Shown in pieces: positions 6,427 through 12,949 of a DNA stretch of 13,191 nucleotides; position 1 is the stretch's first letter, and every line of letters begins with the position of its first letter. Location: assembly GCA_012797095.1 (NCBI GenBank), contig JAAZPS010000246.1:1-13191 (forward strand). Direction: 5' to 3'. Under the pieces are notes generated by a model. It did not search any database and was not told where the DNA came from. It was given only the letters and a program-made list of their open reading frames with translations. This DNA is from Bacillota bacterium (GTDB taxonomy: Bacteria; Bacillota; Dethiobacteria; DTU022). The translations under genes were made by a program, and so were the position numbers.

Positions 6427-7623
6427 TTACCGGTTTTCCCGCGCCCCGGGTGCTTCATTCCGGTTGTTCCTGTGCAATAGATAGTTTCGCACCAGCAGAT
6501 AGGCGATCGTGGCGCCCAGAAGCAGCAGCAGCGGGCCTGCGGAGAAGTAGACCTGGTAGAAACTTTCTCCTTCGGCATTCCGGGACACCGAAAGCCAGCT
6601 GGTGGTCCCGATCACCGCAAGAGCATACAGGATATTGCGAATCCCTGCCGCCAGCAGCAGCAGCCGTGCCGTGCGTGTTTTGCTTTTTACCACCAGCGCG
6701 ATCATGAACAGGATGGCGCAGCCGGCCAGAACGCAGAAGCCGACAATGAATAGGATAACGGGGGCTCCGCCATCATAGCCTATCAAAACATCGGCGATCC
6801 CGAAGGCGACGGCCAGGAGCAGGGCGCCGCCCTGGAGCAGAGTCATCAGGAGCATCTCTTTTCTGGGGTAATCCCCGGGGAGGGCTCTCTTTTTGATGAA
6901 CAGCTTTTCTTGAAACAGGTGCACCGCAAGAGCGCCGATCAGGGCGGCCAGAGGCAGCAGTAACTTGAGCGAGGCGAGATACGAGGCTGTGCTGATGACG
7001 CTGTCCAGGTAGTAGCTGTCCCGGAAAAGAACGAAGGGCAGCGACAGCAGGAGCACGGTGAAATTGATCATGAAGACGGCAAAGGTGTGGCGGTTGACCG
7101 TCTTCCACAGGGGAGCAAGGAGCGGCCCGTGCTCGCCGGTGAGCTCATGGTCTTTGACGGCGGCGCGAACCGTGTTGAGCAGGTAACACTCCATCGTTAC
7201 ACTGGCGATGACCAGCAGGGCCATGATCCCGAAACCGAGGACCGGGCGGTAGAAGGTGTAGGCGACGGTGAGAAGGAGAACCCAGCCGCTCAGGGACAGT
7301 GCCGCCGCAAGATAGGAGTAATTCTGAAACCGGGTCGCGCTGCTGTTGACGATACGGCGGATCTGTTTGACCACCCTGGCAGCCTGCTTTTCCGGATCCC
7401 GCTCCGCCGGCGGAATTCTTTCACCGCGCAGGATCTCATCCCCGGTCACCTCGAATAGCTCGGCCAGTGCCGGGATGATCGTGATCTCCGGATAACCGTC
7501 ATCGCGCTCCCATTTGCTGATCGTCTTGTTGGAGACATTCAGTCGATCGGCCACCTCCTGCTGGGTCATCCCCCGGGCCTTTCTCAGCGCGGCGATGAAA
7601 CCGCCGATCGTTTTTTTATTCAT
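6427..7623 (-). CDS. XRE-family helix-turn-helix protein with polytopic membrane domain
   Basis: A 398-residue fusion of an N-terminal Cro/C1-type DNA-binding domain (about residues 5-62) and a membrane domain with roughly eight hydrophobic segments (from about residue 95 to the end). The helix-turn-helix reads MTQQEVADRLNVSNKTISKW with ERDDGYPEI after it, typical of Bacillota XRE proteins. The start is ATG 7623, seven bases after a strong AAGGAGG (7631-7637 on the plus strand); a reading ten residues longer lacks such a site. The layout suggests a membrane-tethered regulator that senses an envelope signal, but ligand and targets are unknown. A remnant of a related C-terminus lies at 5810-5878, so this family was once present in two adjacent copies. 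No clear promoter is visible upstream. Confidence 0.88.
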   Translation of the reverse strand: MNKKTIGGFIAALRKARGMTQQEVADRLNVSNKTISKWERDDGYPEITIIPALAELFEVTGDEILRGERIPPAERDPEKQAARVVKQIRRIVNSSATRFQNYSYLAAALSLSGWVLLLTVAYTFYRPVLGFGIMALLVIASVTMECYLLNTVRAAVKDHELTGEHGPLLAPLWKTVNRHTFAVFMINFTVLLLSLPFVLFRDSYYLDSVISTASYLASLKLLLPLAALIGALAVHLFQEKLFIKKRALPGDYPRKEMLLMTLLQGGALLLAVAFGIADVLIGYDGGAPVILFIVGFCVLAGCAILFMIALVVKSKTRTARLLLLAAGIRNILYALAVIGTTSWLSVSRNAEGESFYQVYFSAGPLLLLLGATIAYLLVRNYLLHRNNRNEAPGARENR

Positions 7624-7734
7624 GAAACCGCCTCCTTCCCTTTTACTCGCCAATCAGCACCTGTTTGGATCGGTTCGGTCTGACAGCCCTTGCGGTGAAG
7701 CCTCAGGACCTTTTTTCCGGATTGCTGTACCTGA

Positions 7735-7948
7735 ATTCTACGCTTGGGAGAGGTTCAACGCAACCTCCAGATCGGCGAATCTCTCCACGAAGCGTAGAAT
7801 AGGCCTGAAAATGGAACATTATGGAGGTGAAATGAACCGGGACCGGGGAAAGGGTGCCTCTTCCGGCCCGCTCCGCCATCACTTCGGGGTGGGAGCGGCA
7901 GGCAGCTCCGAAATACACTGCAGGCGAGCTAAAAGGAAATCCGGTCCC
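7735..7948 (+). ncRNA. Candidate structured leader RNA upstream of mscL
   Basis: Three stems stand out in the 366-base gap before mscL. ATTCTACGCTT (7735-7745) pairs perfectly with AAGCGTAGAAT (7790-7800), extended by GGAGAG with CTCTCC (7747-7752 with 7781-7786). GGGACCGG (7839-7846) pairs with CCGGTCCC (7941-7948), enclosing about 94 bases. Inside is CCGCTC (7868-7873) with GAGCGG (7893-7898), continued by an inner stem closed by a C(TTCG)G tetraloop at 7882-7887. The last stem ends 42 bases before the mscL ATG. I could not match it to riboswitch consensus sequences I know, including that for cyclic di-AMP. No promoter or T run was found, and transcription is unproven. Confidence 0.35.
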
Positions 7949-7989
7949 TCTGTTGAAAGAAAATGTATTATCCTCGAAGGGGTGAGCAG

Positions 7990-8394
7990 ATGCTCAAAGA
8001 ATTCAAAGAATTTGTGATGAAGGGCAATGTGATCGATCTGGCTGTGGCGGTGATCATCGGGGGGGCTTTCGGGAAGATCATCACTTCTCTGGTTGATGAT
8101 CTGCTCATGCCGCTGCTGGGGCTTCTCCTGGGGCGGATCAATTTTGCCGATCTGAAATATGTGATCACCCCGGCCGGCGGCGACCTCGCCGAATCGGCTC
8201 TTATGTACGGTGCCTTTATTCAGGCGGTTATCGATTTTCTGATCATCGGCCTCTCCATATTCCTGTTTATCAAGCTGCTCTCTTCGTTCAAGAAAAAGGA
8301 AGCGGTGGAGGAGCCGCCAAAACCCACTGAGCCCGGGAAGGAAGAACTCCTTCTCACCGAGATCCGCGATCTGCTCAAGAACAGGTCCGTCTGA
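7990..8394 (+). CDS. mscL: Large-conductance mechanosensitive channel MscL
   Basis: Homopentameric inner-membrane channel that opens under high membrane tension and releases solutes on hypo-osmotic shock. The 134 residues fit the family. The N-terminal amphipathic helix reads MLKEFKEFVMKGNVIDLAVAV, TM1 carries VIIGGAFGKIITSLVDDLLMP, and TM2 covers about residues 66-92 (GAFIQAVIDFLIIGLSIFLF) before a charged cytoplasmic tail with a final helix (ELLLTEIRDLLKN). The start is ATG 7990, with AAGGGGTG five bases upstream; a reading from 7963 adds nine residues not found in MscL. It appears to be a single-gene unit, with a candidate structured leader before it. Downstream CCGGTC/GACTGG (8401-8416) can pair but has no T run. 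Confidence 0.97.
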   Translation: MLKEFKEFVMKGNVIDLAVAVIIGGAFGKIITSLVDDLLMPLLGLLLGRINFADLKYVITPAGGDLAESALMYGAFIQAVIDFLIIGLSIFLFIKLLSSFKKKEAVEEPPKPTEPGKEELLLTEIRDLLKNRSV

Positions 8395-8435
8395 ACGGGG
8401 CCGGTCTCCCGACTGGAGCAAGAACAGGAGCAGCC

Positions 8436-8464
8436 GTGACGGCGCTGTTTACGGAAAATATAGA
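8436..8464 (+). promoter_or_regulatory. Weak promoter candidate for the coiled-coil gene
   Basis: GTGACG (8436-8441) and TATAGA (8459-8464) are 17 bases apart, each matching the consensus at four of six positions. It would give a leader of about 65 bases before ATG 8536. Offered as the best candidate in the gap after mscL; read-through from mscL is equally possible. Confidence 0.3.
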
Positions 8465-8500
8465 TCCGTTCGGCAGAATAGAATCAGACAGGCCTGCAGA

Positions 8501-8522
8501 TTGGCACTGTTGACGGTGCCAA
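8501..8522 (+). promoter_or_regulatory. Hairpin abutting the ribosome binding site at 8521
   Basis: TTGGCAC (8501-8507) and GTGCCAA (8516-8522) form a perfect seven-pair stem with an eight-base loop. Its last two bases are the first two of the AAAGGAGG ribosome binding site (8521-8528). It could tune translation or serve as an operator; no regulator can be named. Confidence 0.4.
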
Positions 8523-8535
8523 AGGAGGGGTTCTT

Positions 8536-9408
8536 ATGGATAGAAAAGAGAGCATTACTCTTGTCCTGCTTTTCGTGGTGATCATCTTTTCCGGGATCGG
8601 CCTTCTCTCCTTGAAGGGGCTGGGCGATCGTCTGGAGGGGTTGCAGGGACAGGTTCAATCTCTCCAGTCCCGGGTTCAAGGAGAGATCGGCGAGGTCGCC
8701 GATCTCGTACAGGCGCTGCAGGAGCAGGCCCTCCTGTGGAAACCGGAAGAGATCGAGATAGTAAAGATCGGTTTGGGCCGGGCTTCGCTGAAGCTGGGAT
8801 GGCACCTGAAAGAGTACCGGGTCGGCAGCAAGGTATCTTTCAATTACCGCCGCCAGGGGGAGCCGGAGTACAGCTCTCTAGAAGTAGCGGAAAGCTCCGG
8901 GGGTTACTTTCATGTTCTCCTCGATCTGGAATTCAACCCCGAACCGCTGTGGGGGCATCAGTACACCAGCTCTCTGCAGTGCGTTCCTACTGCCGAGGTG
9001 TGGCCCGATGATCCCCGGGACCAGTACGAATACTATATCTCCGTTGTCGATGAGGAGACCATCCGTTCCGGTGAGCCGGGGTATCTGTCCCCGGAGAAGC
9101 TGTCCGAAGGGTTCTACAGCTACCTGCACAGCTCCCTGGATCTTGGAAAAAAGAGCGTCTCCGTGGATCTGACAGAAGAGAAGTACGGAGAACCACGTTT
9201 TACCATGACCGCAGGCCGGCTGGAACTTTGCCGGGGCGATGAAGTGGTGAAATGGCTGCCCCTGGTGAAAAGTGCCGGAGAGGAGTTGGTGGTAGAGTGG
9301 GCTGCGGAGATAATGGCTGAAGTGGAAAAGGAGTGCAACGCTGTTTGCCTGGTGGTGACTTTCAGCGACGGCGAATCTTTTTCCCGCCGGCTGCTGCTGG
9401 ACCGCTGA
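8536..9408 (+). CDS. Membrane-anchored coiled-coil protein of unknown function
   Basis: Unrecognised protein of 290 residues. A short charged N-terminus (MDRKES) precedes one hydrophobic segment at residues 7-26 (ITLVLLFVVIIFSGIGLLSL), then a heptad-like stretch at about 29-70 (LEGLQGQVQSLQSRVQ, VADLVQALQEQ), then about 215 residues rich in alternating beta-type segments. This arrangement fits a signal anchor with the bulk of the protein outside the membrane. The segment around residues 75-150 and the ending TFSDGESFSRRLLL resemble an immunoglobulin-like fold, but no family is evident. The start at 8536 follows AAAGGAGG (8521-8528). It may be co-transcribed with mscL, 141 bases upstream; a strong GC hairpin at 9443-9471 separates it from the next gene. 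An envelope-related role is inference only. Confidence 0.8.
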   Translation: MDRKESITLVLLFVVIIFSGIGLLSLKGLGDRLEGLQGQVQSLQSRVQGEIGEVADLVQALQEQALLWKPEEIEIVKIGLGRASLKLGWHLKEYRVGSKVSFNYRRQGEPEYSSLEVAESSGGYFHVLLDLEFNPEPLWGHQYTSSLQCVPTAEVWPDDPRDQYEYYISVVDEETIRSGEPGYLSPEKLSEGFYSYLHSSLDLGKKSVSVDLTEEKYGEPRFTMTAGRLELCRGDEVVKWLPLVKSAGEELVVEWAAEIMAEVEKECNAVCLVVTFSDGESFSRRLLLDR

Positions 9409-9442
9409 GCCGCTTTCCGGATCTTTACCGCGCTGCCCGGCA

Positions 9443-9471
9443 GGGCGGCCCGGGGCAAATCCCGGCCGCCC
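9443..9471 (+). terminator. GC-rich terminator-like hairpin without T run
   Basis: GGGCGG (9443-9448) plus CCGGG (9450-9454) pair with CCCGG (9461-9465) plus CCGCCC (9466-9471): eleven GC pairs with one bulged C and a six-base loop. It lies 35 bases after the coiled-coil gene stop. The following CTTGTCAG is not a T run, so intrinsic termination is uncertain; part of that sequence is the -35 box of the next promoter. Confidence 0.45.
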
Positions 9472-9472
9472 C

Positions 9473-9501
9473 TTGTCAGATCTACCCGGATCGGTTATAG
9501 T
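9473..9501 (+). promoter_or_regulatory. Sigma-A-type promoter of the acyl-CoA synthetase gene
   Basis: TTGTCA (9473-9478) and TATAGT (9496-9501) are 17 bases apart and each match the consensus at five of six positions. Transcription would begin near 9508, giving a leader of about 43 bases to ATG 9551. Confidence 0.7.
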
Positions 9502-9550
9502 TCACAATTGATACTGTTTTTACCGGATTATCCTATTCTGGAGGTGTCTC

Positions 9551-11254
9551 ATGAAAGATATACCGCTTTACAAGGTCAGAAAAATCCGTGATCTGCGCGA
9601 TATGCTTCAGCAAAGCGCGGCACTCTACGGGGAAAGCACTGCCTTCATGATCAAAAAAGAACGCGGCGGCCCCTATATCGATGTAACCATGAAAGAATTT
9701 GCCGGTGATGTCGATGCCCTCGGCACGGCGCTGTTTCACCGCTTCGGCAGCGGCACTCGCGCGGCCATACTCGCCGAGACGCGGTACGAGTGGTACGTGT
9801 CCTACCTCAGCGTTACCAATGGCCTGGGGGTGGTTGTGCCTCTGGATCGGGAGCTGCCGGGACCGGAGATCGCCGGGATGATCAACCGAGCCGAGGTAAC
9901 CGTGCTGCTCTATTCCAGAACAAAACAGAGAATAATCGATCAGATCAGGGAGGAAATACCGGGGGTCACCAGTTTTATCTGCATGGATCCCCCGAAAGAT
10001 GAAGGAACCCTGTCCTGGTGGAAGCTGCTGGAAGAAGGCCGCCGGCTCCTCGACGGTGGTGAGCGCTGCTTTCTCGATGCGCCGATCGATCCGGAAGCGA
10101 TGACCATACTGCTCTTCACCAGCGGCACCACGGCCAGAGCCAAGGCGGTGATGCTTTCGCAGAGAAATATCTGCGCCAACCTCGAGGGGATGTGCTCCAT
10201 GCTCTATATCGGCCCCGGAGACAGGGTTCTCTCGGTCCTGCCGCTGCATCATACCTACGAGTGCACCTGCGGATTTCTCTGCCAGGTTTACCGCGGCTGC
10301 ACCATCGCCGTCTGCGAGGGGCTGCTCCAGATCACCCAGAATATCAAGGAAGCGAAGCCCACCATGATCCTGGTGGTGCCGCTGATGCTGGAGATGTTTC
10401 ACCGTGCCATCATGAAAAAAGCAAAAGCAACCCCGAAAATGGCCCGTAAATTCGAATTTGGGCGCAAGCTGACGAAGTTCATGCTCTTCTTCGGTCTGGA
10501 TCTGCGGCCCAGAATATTTGCTCCCGTGCATGAAAATTTCGGGGGAAATCTGCGGCTGCTCATCTCCGGCGGCGCCGCCGCCGATCCGGAGGTGCTGAGC
10601 GATATCCAGGATCTGGGGATCGCCTCTCTCCAGGGGTACGGCCTGACCGAATGCGCGCCCATCCTGGCCCTGAACCGCGATATTGACTTCAACAACCGCG
10701 CTGCCGGCCTGCCGCTGCCCGGGGTGGAGGTAAAGGTGATCGAGCGGGACGAGGATGGTATCGGCGAATTCATCGCCCGCGGTCCCAATGTCATGCTCGG
10801 CTATTACAAGGATCCCGAAGCAACCGCTGCGGCGATCGATGAGGACGGTTTCTACCATACCGGTGACCTCGGCTATATCGATAAGGATGGTTTCTGCATA
10901 ATCACCGGCCGGAAGAAGAATGTCATTGTCGCTGCCAACGGCAAGAATATCTTCCCCGAGGAGATCGAAGCGCTGCTCTCATTTTCACCCTATGTCGCCG
11001 AGGTGCTCGTTTCGGGCGGCGGCGATCGGGATGGCGGCGTCACCCTCACGGCAGCGATCTATCCGGAGATGGAGGCGGTGAAGGAAGCACTCGGGCCGGA
11101 TCCGGACGAGCAGGCCATTCGGGCGCTGCTTGAAGAAGAGGTCAGGAAGGTAAACGGGGAGCTTGTCTCCTACAAGCGCATCCGCCGGGTGCATTATCGC
11201 GATAGCGAATTTGAAAAGACCACTTCAAGAAAGATCCGCCGACAGTACCAGTAG
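9551..11254 (+). CDS. AMP-dependent synthetase/ligase, long-chain acyl-CoA synthetase-like
   Basis: Adenylate-forming enzyme of 567 residues that most likely activates a fatty acid with ATP and transfers it to coenzyme A. Core motifs in order: phosphate loop LLFTSGTTARAKAVMLS (F189 to about S204), YGLTECAP (Y363-E367), YHTGDLG (D439), GRKKNVIVAANGKNIFPEEIE (R454 onward) and the C-terminal catalytic lysine K561 in TTSRKIRR. The phosphate loop departs from the common TSGTTGxPKG: A195, A197 and A199 replace Gly, Pro and Gly, while K198 is kept. Similar loops occur in a group of Bacillota ligases, so the enzyme is probably active. The start at 9551 follows GGAGGTG (9540-9546), and a good promoter precedes it. 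The insert of about residues 280-320 is basic. Acyl-ACP or other carboxylic acid substrates cannot be excluded. Confidence 0.9.
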   Translation: MKDIPLYKVRKIRDLRDMLQQSAALYGESTAFMIKKERGGPYIDVTMKEFAGDVDALGTALFHRFGSGTRAAILAETRYEWYVSYLSVTNGLGVVVPLDRELPGPEIAGMINRAEVTVLLYSRTKQRIIDQIREEIPGVTSFICMDPPKDEGTLSWWKLLEEGRRLLDGGERCFLDAPIDPEAMTILLFTSGTTARAKAVMLSQRNICANLEGMCSMLYIGPGDRVLSVLPLHHTYECTCGFLCQVYRGCTIAVCEGLLQITQNIKEAKPTMILVVPLMLEMFHRAIMKKAKATPKMARKFEFGRKLTKFMLFFGLDLRPRIFAPVHENFGGNLRLLISGGAAADPEVLSDIQDLGIASLQGYGLTECAPILALNRDIDFNNRAAGLPLPGVEVKVIERDEDGIGEFIARGPNVMLGYYKDPEATAAAIDEDGFYHTGDLGYIDKDGFCIITGRKKNVIVAANGKNIFPEEIEALLSFSPYVAEVLVSGGGDRDGGVTLTAAIYPEMEAVKEALGPDPDEQAIRALLEEEVRKVNGELVSYKRIRRVHYRDSEFEKTTSRKIRRQYQ

Positions 11255-11356
11255 GTATCCGGAACGGCTCAACTCTGAACAGGGCGGCGCCCCCAAGCAA
11301 AAAGGCGGTTGCCCTGACGATCTGCAGTAGTACTGCTACGGAGAGGAAGCAGCTCC

Positions 11357-12271
11357 ATGAAATTGCCCGGCAAGGATCTGAAAAATTTCAAGCGGGTTGA
11401 TCCGGATCGTCTTTATGAACCGCTGATCACCTCCGGCGATGATATCGAGGAGAGTTTTGGCTATTTCGCTCTGCGGAAGAAGAGCGATGCCCTGCTCTTG
11501 AACCGGTTCAAACCGGAAACGCTGATCGATATGATGAAAAATGTCGGGCTGATCGATCATCTCAGCGCCCTGGGCTTTGCCGAACTTCGAGTTGAGGTCA
11601 ACCGGGATGAAGCCCAGATCGATCATCTGAAGGTATACCACGAAACGGCTTCTCCGGAAAACTTGCTGATCAATCTGCGCCTCTCAAGGTCGAGGCTGGT
11701 TCCCGAAGAACGGTTCTTTGGAAAGAAAGAAGCCCCTGTACTCGATATGGTAGTGATCGAATGGCTCTCGGCGGAGGATCCCCGCGAGGAATTTTCGGAG
11801 GACCGGCCCCAGCTGCCGGGGCAGCTCAGGCCCGGGCTGGGCAGCCTTCATTACATGATGGATCTGATCTATATCGCCGGCAAGATCCTTCTGGTCGACG
11901 GTTTTCTCGACGTCCCCAACTATTTTCATGGTGCGGTGATGTATTCCCGGAAATTCAAATTCTTCGATCCGGTCAAGGAAGCGGAGCTCAAGGCGATCCT
12001 CAGGGATCTGAAAGGGTATTCCCTGAACGAACTGTCGTGGGGGATGATCACCGGCAGCATCGTCGACCGCCTGACCGGGCAGCCCCGCCTGTATACCCCC
12101 TCGGAACAGGTATTTCCCATCTCACCCTACCTCAACCGCTATTTCAATTCCAGAAGGTACCGCAAAGCCTTTGCCCAGGCCTACAGGAGCAAGCGATACC
12201 TCCTCGATCGCGAAACCATGCTGCAGCGAAAAGAAAAACTGCTGGAAGAAAAAAAGATAGAAGAGCTGTAA
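11357..12271 (+). CDS. Protein of unknown function, 304 residues
   Basis: I do not recognise a characterised family with confidence. The protein is soluble-looking, with no signal peptide. Its most distinctive part runs from about residue 130 to 205: VVIEWLSAEDPREEF, then RPQLPGQLRPGLGSLHYMMD (L153 begins LPGQ), then VDGFLDVPNYFHGAVMYSRKFKFFDP. The LPGQxxPGLG stretch followed by a helix and an NYFH patch has the look of an acyltransferase-like or ligand-binding site, but that is only an impression. The C-terminus is strongly basic and ends in a helix (LQRKEKLLEEKKIEEL). The start at 11357 follows GAGAGGAAG (11341-11349), eight bases away. It is 102 bases after the acyl-CoA synthetase stop on the same strand with no clear terminator between, so co-transcription is likely. 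A tandem repeat array begins 12 bases after its stop. Confidence 0.82.
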   Translation: MKLPGKDLKNFKRVDPDRLYEPLITSGDDIEESFGYFALRKKSDALLLNRFKPETLIDMMKNVGLIDHLSALGFAELRVEVNRDEAQIDHLKVYHETASPENLLINLRLSRSRLVPEERFFGKKEAPVLDMVVIEWLSAEDPREEFSEDRPQLPGQLRPGLGSLHYMMDLIYIAGKILLVDGFLDVPNYFHGAVMYSRKFKFFDPVKEAELKAILRDLKGYSLNELSWGMITGSIVDRLTGQPRLYTPSEQVFPISPYLNRYFNSRRYRKAFAQAYRSKRYLLDRETMLQRKEKLLEEKKIEEL

Positions 12272-12282
12272 AAAGCAACAGC

Positions 12283-12391
12283 GGGGTCAGGCTTGAGTAA
12301 TTTACTTGCTGGGGTCAGGCTTGAGTAATTTACTTGCTGGGGTCAGGCTTGAGTAATTTACTTGCTGGGGTCAGGCTTGAGTAATTTACTT
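12283..12391 (+). repeat. Four tandem copies of a 28-base repeat
   Basis: The unit begins GGGGTCAGGCTTGAGTAATT and ends TACTTGCT. Copies start at 12283, 12311, 12339 and 12367; the first three are identical over 28 bases, and the fourth matches for 25 and then diverges. Each unit contains the 11-base palindrome AGTAATTTACT. There are no spacers, so it is not a CRISPR array. The head-to-tail perfection suggests recent expansion. Sequences beginning GGGGTCAGG are seen as repeated extragenic motifs in several bacterial groups; a connection to a transposase elsewhere in the genome is inference. Confidence 0.9.
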
Positions 12392-12481
12392 ATTTGCCGC
12401 AATATCTTCAGGATTATCCCTTAAAAATGGAACCGAATATCATAATCTTTGATTCAAAAATTAATAATATTAATATATACC

Positions 12482-12513
12482 TTGACATATTTAATATGCG
12501 GTAATAGTACAAT
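12482..12513 (+). promoter_or_regulatory. Promoter of the DUF2089 operon with AT-rich upstream region
   Basis: TTGACA (12482-12487) is a perfect -35. The -10 is ambiguous: TAGTAC (12505-12510) has the ideal 17-base spacing but a poor match, and TACAAT (12508-12513) matches five of six with a 20-base spacing. Bases 12450-12500 are unusually AT-rich for this window and could act as an UP element; they include the palindrome ATATTAATAT (12467-12476). Confidence 0.55.
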
Positions 12514-12544
12514 GGTTATCAAAACAGATCAGAGGTGAGCGAAT

Positions 12545-12949
12545 ATGCGCGGACCGGGACGCTGCCCCACCTGCAACCGGGAGCTGGAGATTCGTCGGCT
12601 CTACTGTCCGGATTGCCAGGTCAGTATCGAGGGTAAATTCAGCCCCTGCCCTTTCTGCGGGCTCGATGAGGGCGAGTTGCAATTTGTCCTCACCTTCCTG
12701 CAGACCAGGGGCAATATCAAGGAGATGGAGCGGGCCCTGGGGATCTCCTATCCCACGGTGCGCAGCAGGCTCAGCAGCATCCTCCATCTGCTCGGGCTGG
12801 GGGATGGTGCGCAGTCGGAAGCGGAGGCCGGGCTGCTGAAGAAGGAGCAGCGCAGGTTGGTCCTGGAAAAGCTGGAGCAGGGGGAGATCAGCGCTGCGGA
12901 GGCGGTAGAGCAGCTCCGCAAGATCAAGAATGAATGGGAGGGATCCTGA
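12545..12949 (+). CDS. DUF2089 family protein (zinc-ribbon plus helix-turn-helix)
   Basis: Small probable regulator of 134 residues. An N-terminal zinc-ribbon-like part has CxxC pairs at C7/C10 and C21/C24, and a third pair at C35/C38 that I do not associate with typical DUF2089 proteins. The signature helix-turn-helix follows at about residues 50-85 (FLQTRGNIKEMERALGISYP, then TVRSRL). The tail (about 100-130) has LEKLEQGEISAAEAVEQLRK, a SHOCT-like short helical hairpin. Start 12545 follows AGAGGTGAG. The stop TGA shares its last base with the ATG of the next gene, so the two are translationally coupled. In Bacillota such genes often precede YvlB-like proteins, as here. DNA-binding is inferred from the fold; targets are unknown, possibly its own promoter. 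Confidence 0.9.
   Translation: MRGPGRCPTCNRELEIRRLYCPDCQVSIEGKFSPCPFCGLDEGELQFVLTFLQTRGNIKEMERALGISYPTVRSRLSSILHLLGLGDGAQSEAEAGLLKKEQRRLVLEKLEQGEISAAEAVEQLRKIKNEWEGS

Noticed and set aside
7832..8017. Possible 61-codon gene starting at ATG 7832 before mscL
   Set aside because: A GGAGGTG precedes it, but spacing is short, it overlaps the mscL start in another frame, composition is Arg/Ser/Gly-rich as in out-of-frame translation, and it lies in the structured region.
8501..8522. CIRCE-like operator (TTGGCAC ... GTGCCAA)
   Set aside because: CIRCE has nine-base arms TTAGCACTC and a nine-base spacer; arms and spacing here differ, so HrcA control is not supported.
9533..10858. Minus-strand frame of 441 codons opposite the acyl-CoA synthetase
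   Set aside because: The sense strand has all adenylation motifs, a promoter and a ribosome site; the antisense frame is a by-product of GC-rich codons.
12283..12391. CRISPR array
   Set aside because: Repeats are directly adjacent with no unique spacers and no cas genes nearby.
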